Positions 44,379 through 54,100 of a DNA stretch of 64,000 nt are shown here, in pieces. The notes beneath the pieces are model-generated. The model searched no databases, was not told the origin of the DNA, and was given only the letters and a program-made list of their open reading frames with translations. Origin of the DNA: Syngnathus acus (taxonomy: Eukaryota > Chordata > Actinopteri > Syngnathiformes > Syngnathidae); assembly GCF_901709675.1 (NCBI RefSeq), contig NC_051093.1:6531053-6595052 (forward strand). The letters run 5' to 3'. Position numbers and translations under genes: made by a program. Position 1 is the first letter of the stretch; every line of letters starts with the position of its first letter.

Positions 44379-44914
44379 TTAGTCCAGTTCCAGTGAGTTA
44401 GGAGTTTCCGTGTGCTTTTCTCCATTTTGTGTTTCCTCTTCCTCCAGCTGAGGTGAGTCTCGCCTCTCCTCTGACTCATCTTCACCCAGCGGATCCTCGA
44501 CTACGGCTATGAGCGCCTCCATGTTTGGATTTTCTCTCAAAGTCCCATCCGCCTCAGTGTGCTCCATCGGCGAGACTTCTGCCTCTTGCTCTCCTTTCCT
44601 TGCGTCCTCTTTCTCTTCATCACTCTGCTCATCCAGTCTCATGAGAAAGGAGGCGGGGGCAGCGAGGGGATTGGCGCAGGGGTGGAGGTGCGGCGAATCC
44701 GCGGGGGGCAGCAACGTCAGCGATTCCACGCTCAGGTTGTCGGCGTTGCTGTCGGTGAGGAGGGAGATTGTGGGTTGGGAGGCCGGGGTGAGGCTGGGCG
44801 CCAAGGTCGGCGGCGGGCCTTGGGTGGAGGGGGTGCTCGTTAAGTCCCCGACGCTTCCCTCGCCTTCTCCGCAGGACGAGGACGGAGGAGTGTTTTCCAA
44901 AAATGTGCCGTCAT
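44379..44914 (-). CDS. clec16a: clec16a last coding exon 23
   Basis: Residues 933-1110 plus TAA (44379-44381). Contains [20 protein letters not shown] as in human, then a long Glu-rich tail ending PNSLELD that is not in human. Acceptor CTAAAG. Confidence 0.94.
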
Positions 44915-45118
44915 CTTTAGGTGGAAAAAGGCACCAGTTTAGAATTTGAAATGATGGCGCTATTCAAGATTCCTTCTCTTTTTTTCTCGCTCTGTCAGGC
45001 TTCGAGACTTTATGATCTAGTATTATTTATTCATGATGATTGTTTGTAAACCTTGTATTTATATATATTTCTTATATTGTTTTTTTCTGTACTTTTCTCT
45101 TTAAATAATGAACACATT

Positions 45119-45154
<36 letters not shown>

Positions 45155-48100
45155 ATTATTATTTTTTTATACATATAGTATATATTTATATATATAAATT
45201 ATTAATTTTTTTGCAACACCTTCTGTGTCTCCCTTTTCCCGCACTAGAGTATTTTTCAGTCTCAACTTACAAACAATCCACTTTACCTCTAGGAACCTAT
45301 TAAGTTCTTACCTGGGAGACCCTTTAGTATTAGGGTTTTTGCTTCAATATAATTCTTGTGTACCCACGTAGTACATTCCACAGGACTGTATATGCAAACC
45401 TGTTCTACCTGTGGGGCTCTGAGCTGAAATGGTGCTCGTGGTAACCGAGTCACATCGTCCTGTGCTTCCACTCCCACTGGAGGGAGTCGAAGGGGAGGAC
45501 AGAGGAGAGGGGGTGTGTTGCGACACACAGTGAGCCACAGCAAAGCCTGTGAATGATCCACATATTTGTTAACACACAGTTGCCAAAACACATGCATTTG
45601 CTGCTCATCGCAATCTTACCTGGGACTTTATCAACTGAGCCAAAGACTGCTCTGCTGGCTGTGGGATCATTGGGCGCTCGCCTTGACTGCTCGTAGAAAC
45701 GGAAAGGGAGGCCGCTGGGGGAGGCGTTGGCGGTCTGTCCGAAACCCAGCACCTCAGTTGTACTTGGCTGCACAGGCAGGTCTAAAAGAGCTGTGTGATG
45801 AAATGTGACAGAATGTAAAAAGCTCCAGCAAGTGAACTGCAAAGGTTTGTGGCGCTTAGAAAAACTCAACTCGATGACTTTATAAATTTATTGTTCGGGG
45901 TAATGACGGTTGTACTCGCTAGTGACTTGGTTCTTGTTCTTTTATATTAAGTCAAGCACATTTTTGTGATTTAATCAGCTGCCAAAAATTTACAGAACAG
46001 ACAATGAAAAGAAGGAAGGAGATATGACTCATAAAAGTGCCTCTTTTTGATTGTTGCTGGTACAACGAAATGTCTAGCGTTGGATGTTGGGCAATGACGG
46101 TTTAGATACGAAACAAGATGTTCTTTATCTTGCGCAACATCATTCAAACAGGAGTGCGACAGCGAATAAAAGGTCATAGGTACGTTTCCCCGAGTACGAC
46201 GAATCACTTGAGATTATCAGTGGATCTAACGAGAGCTGTAATTCGAGTAATGAAGTGATTAGGTGATCTTTCACTTTCTTTTTGCTACACGTGATTTCCA
46301 GTAAAGAGCTTATTGTGACGTTAAATCCGTGTACGAGCTTGATATTGAAACCTGCGCAGTCTCACCTGATATTCTTTGCATTTTCATGCGTCGGGCTTGA
46401 ATGCGGCCTTTGGCTAGTCTTTGCTTGGCGATGATGCAGCGGATGTGGTCGGCGAAGATGAAGTTGGCCTGTAGGATGGGCAGCGGCTTGGCATGCGGGT
46501 TGGAACTGGGCTTGTGTATGACGATGTTTAAAGCTCGGCTGTCGTCTTCCACGCCAGACACCTGCATGTCCTGATGATGGGGGGGGGGGGGGGGTTATGG
46601 GGAAATGATAATAAAGTGGATTTGGTGAAAGATAGAAACAACTCGAGCTTGACATTTTAAGCGCACCAGCCATTGTGGTTAGTTTTCCATGGTTACTCAC
46701 CACTCAGCATTTTCATTAGCAACAATTTTGTGGTTGGATGAAAGAGGTTATGCGCAATCAACTTCTGTATTCGGTAAAACAGGTCAAAGCTATTGCGAAA
46801 ACTACACGCTGTGAAATTATTGTCCTTTCTCCATGTGTATGAAAAGCGCTCTGGAAATAAAGTTCGATTGACCGATTGAGCACAGCACTGACGACATATA
46901 TGTTTACATCAACGCTAATTTCCGTTTGCGGCTTTTTTTCCTTATATGGTAACACGAAAGGAGCTAAATTAAATGGATTTGGTTGGATTGAACAATGAAT
47001 GAAAAGTAAACCTTTTCATTTTGACAGGAAACACACGCAGATTATAATAAGTAGATGAGAGACAAGGAAATACCTGCAATAGGCCAGCAAACTTGACAAC
47101 ACCCCAGCCAAGGCGTTTGGTTTCTGGTTCCACCAAACTCATCTGATAAACATCGACAGCGAGGAATCTTTGAGCCTGGCCGCCATCTTTACTGACCACC
47201 ATACATGCTATCAAGTCGCTGTTATCTGAAAAACAGAATAAAGGCATGTGATAATAGAAATAAAAAAATAATATTTATTTTTCAGTCATCCACAACATGA
47301 TGATGAGGAGGCTTTTTTCTTTTTTTTTTTACACTCATGTATGACGCTTGGTGCAAGAATTAACACAGTGACTCAGCAGTCTGGACTACAGGACACTCAC
47401 ACTTAGGACAAAATGTTTCTACCACAATGACGAAGGATGAGTTCACATCAAGAAAATAAGTTCCTTTTTTTCCCCCCACATAAAAAAAAAAAAGTCAACT
47501 TTGGTTTATTTACCTTAATTGGGTTATATATAAATTCAGATTGATATGCAGACTCACGTCTATTTTATATCTAAAACAACCTAACTCATCCCAATTTTTA
47601 AAGTAGCTGTAGCTGGAGAAATGGGTCATTGTGAGAAAAAGTCTGATTTCCTGTTAATGGAATGAATGAAACATTAAAATAAAATAAAAGCTTGTTGTTG
47701 GACTCATTGGGTGACGTAGAAAGGTGTCACTTAAAGCGTTCACGCAGAAACAAACTAAGGAGGTGCTGGATTCCCTAAATGTGACCAACAACCACAAAGC
47801 CACATCATGACTCGTGTTTCGTTGAAAGACTTGTTCATTCCTAATAAAGGCTTTGTAATAAAGGCTTTGTGGACGGTTTGCCTCGTTACATAGTACAGGA
47901 CGGTTCTCTATACTAAAGAATTGTCCTTGTCAGTTTCTTTTTGCGGTGAAACCTTCCTCTTTCAGGAAATATAAACTAACAAAAATGCAAAACAGAACAC
48001 ATAAAATGTACTAAATGGAAAATCACAGTCAATGACTTTGCAACTATAATGTCTGATTTAAAAGTAAAGCTCTATTGGAAACGTAATAAATTAAAGCAAA

Positions 48101-51100
48101 GGTACATCAATGCCATCATATTTATAAAAAACAAAGGGCGAGGCTGAGTCATTGAGGACGTTTCGTGCGAACTGAAGCTGAAGCACAAAACCTTATCAGA
48201 TTATTTAGTCATGACCTGTCTGTCACTTTACCAAGAACATCTCCTGCTAATGATGCATTTTCAACGGTAAAAATCCAACAATTGAAAACAGTGTTCGACA
48301 AAGATAAAACCAAGGGGACTTTAACCTCCTGTTTTTTTGGGGGACAATTAAAGGTGTACCTATTAAAGTCACCGCTGAGTTCATATTAAGTCAAGCTTTG
48401 GCTATATGTGTAACAGATGTCATTTATTAGACAGAAAGAAAGTGTAGTGTTTCTACATGAAACTTACTGAGGTCTAAGACATCATCAGTCTTAATAAGAT
48501 CTTCAGATCTGGTGAGAGGCAGCTGTGTCTCAGGTTCTCCTTGAAGCTGCAGCGATAATGACCTCAGCATGAAAAACACACGTATGGCCTGATGTATCCA
48601 CACAAAGGGGGAGAGTTAGCATGATAGCATATTTGACCAAAGGTTTATGTGACTCCACAGTCCACATACCCTCCGCGTCTTCTCCACATCTCCGCAAGGC
48701 AACCTTTTGACAAAGTCGATACCGGTCAGAGGTGTGCCGGTGGGCGGCAAGAGTATGGAGGCATCCATCATCAGATATTCCACATTCAGCGGTTTACTCT
48801 GAAACGATAAATCACCGCAAACGTGCGTGAGTCAACAACATCTGGTTGTCAAACAGTAGAAAACCTTTGTGAAGAAAAGAAAACAAAAGGCCAACACACC
48901 GTCATACTTCTGTATTCATCTTCAAACATGTCCAGAAAGATCTCCTCGCCCTGCGATTAAGTAGATTATGCATACAATACTTTAGTCAAACACACCATAA
49001 TTCTCCACGGGCCAATAAGTGTGTATGTGATGACGTAAGGGGAGATCGAGGCCTGATTTAATGCCGAACGTGCATCGCGTGACTGATTTTGGATTCATGG
49101 TGATCTCCTGTTATGTTACCAAGTTACAGTAAATAGACTGAGTGATAGCGAGAACTAAAAGAATCGCCTCGTGTTCTGCCGTGTCCCACCCTTAATCTTC
49201 CAACATGTTTTGTGGATGAGTCATATGTAGAATATATGAGTGTTGTTTAAAATGGATTTACAAATGACAATTCATGTTTCCAACTTGGGTGTGAGAATCG
49301 CTAATTGTATTATTTTTAGTTCCATTAACTACCGGCAAATGCAAGGGGTTTTTTTTTTAAAAAGAAAATGAAAGTGAGTTCCTGCAGGATTGTTTTGGCT
49401 CACAGTGCTTAAAATAACCGTCGTGACTGAGTCCAAAAGAGAAAGCAATCAGGGCAGAGAGAGTAAAAGACAATCAGTGTACCAACTCACGCGCACCAAT
49501 ACATTTTACTGCCTTGTGTGCAGTTACAACTGTAAAACTGTAAAACAGCACTTTCCTTTTCAGGTGGGTGGACCGCCAATGTACAGTAATGAATGTGCAC
49601 TGCAATGGTGTTCCAGTGTGTGTGTGTGTGTAGTAAGTTGCACGTTTTACCCTGTAAAATCGCCGCAGTAAGTGGAGACTTTCCTCTCTCGCCCCCTGTG
49701 CGCACATAACAGGAAATGTGAAACAGATGCAAATGACATGCAAAGCATATGAGCGCATTTGTAAAGCACACTTAACAAAATGCAAAGAGGAAAGAAACAA
49801 TTGTTCTAGAGCCATACTCGCATTTCTCGCTTAACGCAACACACCCACTTCTTGGAAACCAGAGTATAAGAAGAAGGGTGGGTAGGGAAATCGGACCACA
49901 AAGAATTTGGAAGTGCTCAGAGGTGAAGTTTCATATTTGTAGAGGGATACAATGGTAAAGGTTACTCAACGATAGAACACTGTGTGTCATACCTCCAAGC
50001 AGGCCAGATGAACATCTTTGATGATACACGGACTTCCAGACAACACAGACTGTTTTAATAAAAGGCAGCTGAGCTCCAAGGTAGCAAGACGGACTCGACC
50101 GTCTAAACACAAAAGACGGACATGAATGAGCCATGAGCGCATGGTAAGAAAAGAAAAGCAAGAAGAGCAATGTGCTTATTACCCGGTCGTGCTGCCTGGC
50201 TCATTACTCTGATCAACCTTTCTGCAAGTACCAAACTATAACAGCTTCGTTCCTGGTCCGGGACTGGCAACTGCAGTCGCTCGAGAAGGTCACGGTTTAT
50301 ACCTAAGGGAAAAATAAAGAGGCAGAAAGGACAAAAGTAAAAATGACCGAGTTCTTGGTAATGTGCAATATTTTCTCCACTTGATGACTGTCTTCATTAC
50401 GTTTCATGGTCTATTTAAGTTTAAGTTCTTTTGTTTTCTTCACTGTCAATGTGTTGTATGGTAGTACAATAAAATATTCCAACCTTTGCTGTGTGAAACC
50501 GCATAAAGCAAGCAGAGGACAAACAGGGCATGGTAGTCGTCGTGACTGCAGTCGAGGGCACTGTAAACCATTTCCAAGAGAGGCCTGTGGAATGAGATAG
50601 CAATTAATAAAATGCTTCTGCACTTGCGGCTGATGTCTTGCATAATATTTGTGCAAAGTGTACCTGCTTCTTTGCGTGCGCGTGGCTGCTGCAGTCTTCT
50701 CTTCGTCCGTGATATTTTGCTCGGTCAACTCCGACACCTTACATGGCTCCATTACCACCATCTCTATTTCTGGTAGCGAAGACACATACTTTGGCGATTA
50801 ACTCATAATACTGCGATAAGGTTTTGAAAGTACACATTGAAATCAAAGTGCACACACATGCACACAGAGTTTGAGCGAAAGGACAGGCGGGCAGGTGAGG
50901 AGCACAGGATGGATGATGTCATTGTGGGGAATGGACTTCTAATGATAAGGAGATGATGTGTGATCATTGGCCACCATGGGGGAATTAAAATGTGGGAGGC
51001 AGGAAGGCTTCATCTCAAAACTAGCAAAGAGAATGTACATATTAAGGCCATGTAGTTTTTGGCGTCTAGTTTCAAAAGTGTTTGGTCCTGATATGGACTT

Positions 51101-54100
51101 GGACTGCTGGTCACCTTTCACTAAATGGAAAAGGTCAGGGAAGAAATTAGCAGCAGCAGCAGCAGCAGGCAATGTTGATTCTCTTTTTGGTTTGGAGACG
51201 AGGACTGCTGCAGAGGTTGCTTTTCGCTAGAATACGATGCACCATGGCAGACTGATGGAGGTAAACGGTACACAAACAATCCTGGCACTCACCTTCCGCC
51301 GTTTCCCCACTCGCTCTGCTCCCCTTAGAACTCCCAACAACCTCTGTACCTTTTCCCTTCTCCCTCTCTCGGCCACTATCGTCCCAACTCTCATCAGCCC
51401 CTTCCCGGTTGCCGCCGCTTCCTCCTCCTCCCCCGGCACCCCCGTCATCATCTTCCTCGCCAAGGTTCTTGTAGTTTGGCCTCTTCTGGGTTCTCTTGCG
51501 GCCACGGTGGCGGGAGAGCTCCAGCGAGCGCTCCAAAGATTCCGGTGGCTTGGTAAAGCGACGCACAGCTCCGGAACTAGCCTGAAAAGTCGTACATGGG
51601 TATTAATGTCATGTAACAAGTTTAAAGAGTTTCTCGCTCGCTTTACAGAGAGCAATATAAAAAAAACAAGACCACACTGCATTGACTAAGACACGCTATC
51701 TTTTACAGTAAATTAGTACGCGTCAGGTTAATCTCGATCAATTTACACACACGTGGTCGATTGTGGTCAGAGACCCGACCGCAGACAATTTCAGAGGAAA
51801 CAGCAGGTATATAAGACAAAGGGTGCAAAACCAGAGTCTTACAGTAAAACTGAGTAGGGCAGGCATGACCTCAATGTTTTTTTTTCAATGATGCAGTGAC
51901 ATGATTTTATTATTAACTGAAGCCCTCAAAAATGAAAGGACCCAAAAAAATGGCAATGCAAATATTAATACAGATAAATTTGACCAGATTTATGCAGAAT
52001 TAAAACACTTTTAAGACCGTCTCTCGATCTCAGCCATCATTCTCCACGAATTAAAAGTTAACTCAAGACGATTGTTTGGAAAAAGATTCAATTTCACGCT
52101 TTCAGCGTTAGCATGCTATTTGACATCCAACTTCAAATTGATCCTTCCAACAGCAAGTGAACCATTTGAAAAGAGCGAAAGCTGTGGGATTGCACTGTCG
52201 TGGCTGCAGCATGCACATAAACCACAGACTAGTATCTTAGAAGGGGCGGGCGCGCGTGCTACACCTGTTAGATGACTATGTTCTGGTAAACCGCTCACGC
52301 TCTCGAGATGCTGCTGAGAAATTAATGGAGGTCATGGTACGTTAAAGACAAACAGAAAGATATTCAAATTACTTTCTGGTCCACATAGCTAAAACATGCC
52401 ACAAATAGAGGAAAAAATGTTTGGAAAAAAAAAAATACAACATCAAATAACACTGCAAGAGAAAAAGCTTTTTATTTATTTTTTTACTCGCCCAAAAATA
52501 TTTTCTTTAAGAACTTAAAAATCTATTTAACAGTTTTGAAATGGAAGCTTGCTATAAAAGAGCACACAAAGTGGTGACTCTTGAAAAAAGACAGACATGT
52601 TTGGGTGTAGATACTCTGTTGTGGTTGTCTGAACCAACATTATTTATAAGAGGTCACACCTCTGCTCGCATTCACCGAAAAGGTAGGCTGCTTCTGAAAA
52701 ACACAAAGCTGAAGCAAAGAACAACCACAAATGTTCTCAGAAACGCTCACTACTTTGCTAACACCCACCCGACTACAAAGGCAGATGGTCAAAACCACGA
52801 CGAAAAACGGGGGCGGAGGGTTCTAAATTTGAAAATGGAGAGATGATAGAAACTAGATTGGAAACTAAGCGGGTGGTAGAAAGAAAGGGGCGAATATATC
52901 GCAGACATTTTTCGACACTATTGTTTCTTGGGGCTGAACTGAAAAACGTGACTTTTCTACAATATGTGTGTAAGGCTCACCGACATTTTTCCCCCCCCCC
53001 ATAGGGTTGTGCTCACTTTTGCAGTTTTGACATTTTATTGTTGACTCGTAAAAAAATAAGACTAAAATATTCAAAAATATATATATATTATTGGTGTAAT
53101 CAAAAACATTAATCATAAAAATGACTTACAGTGTTTTTGTGTGTGTTGTGAAGGCCCGCCTGTGGGATGAAGACAGATAGGTCTCCGTTGAAGATGACAT
53201 CAGCCAGGGCGTTGACGAGGGGTTGATAGTGGATGATGAGAAATACCTGGACAGTTCGAGTATAAACAAAACGATTGTTACTCTTCACCAAGCCCCAATG
53301 TATTTTTAGTTGAGTGTTGTGTGGGTGTTGCCTACTTGTGACAGCAAGTAGAGGGACACCTGAGGGTTGATCTTTCGCTCTTCATGCTAAATAAACATGT
53401 TAAGGTCACAAGAAGCCATGGAAATTAGTTTCTCACAATCTGTGGAGCAATTTTGAGCCATCTTACCGTTTCTTGGTTTACCAATGAGAACACATAAAGA
53501 GGTAAGAACAAGCGGTTGAGGAGGTGGTCCGTCAAAACATCATTGAGGAATTCACAGTTTATGATGAGGATGTCGTTCAGGTAGTGGAGATGGTCGAGGT
53601 GCTCGGCTACCAGGTCGCTTAATTTGCCTCGATTTTTGTGCCTGAGAAAAAGAGATTTGGGTGTTTTCAAATGTCTTTTGGTGGCCATTCTATGTTCATG
53701 CAAAAAACAACAACAACACAGTATTGTGATTGGAATTCCTCTGAGTGGGTTCAAACAAAGGGCAAGTGTGCCCTCTACAGGTCATACGCAGAAACGCAAA
53801 GACTGCTGCGTGCACTTACTCTTCATCGGTTTGTACACATTTGTCCAGTTCAATGACATGGCTGCCGATAAACCAGACCAAGTTGCTGAAATATGGTACC
53901 GCTGTCTTATCTCTGATGTAATGCAGCATGTGCTGGTTGTCCACTAAAGAGAGTAAATATAATTGTTATCACGCCCCTTGCGATAGAGACACATTTTCAA
54001 ATGTATAACCACGCATGCACACCCACACACTTTGTGACTCCAAAGACAATTTGTTATCGTGGACAAAATAAAGCACTGATCAAATTGATCCAATCAATCA

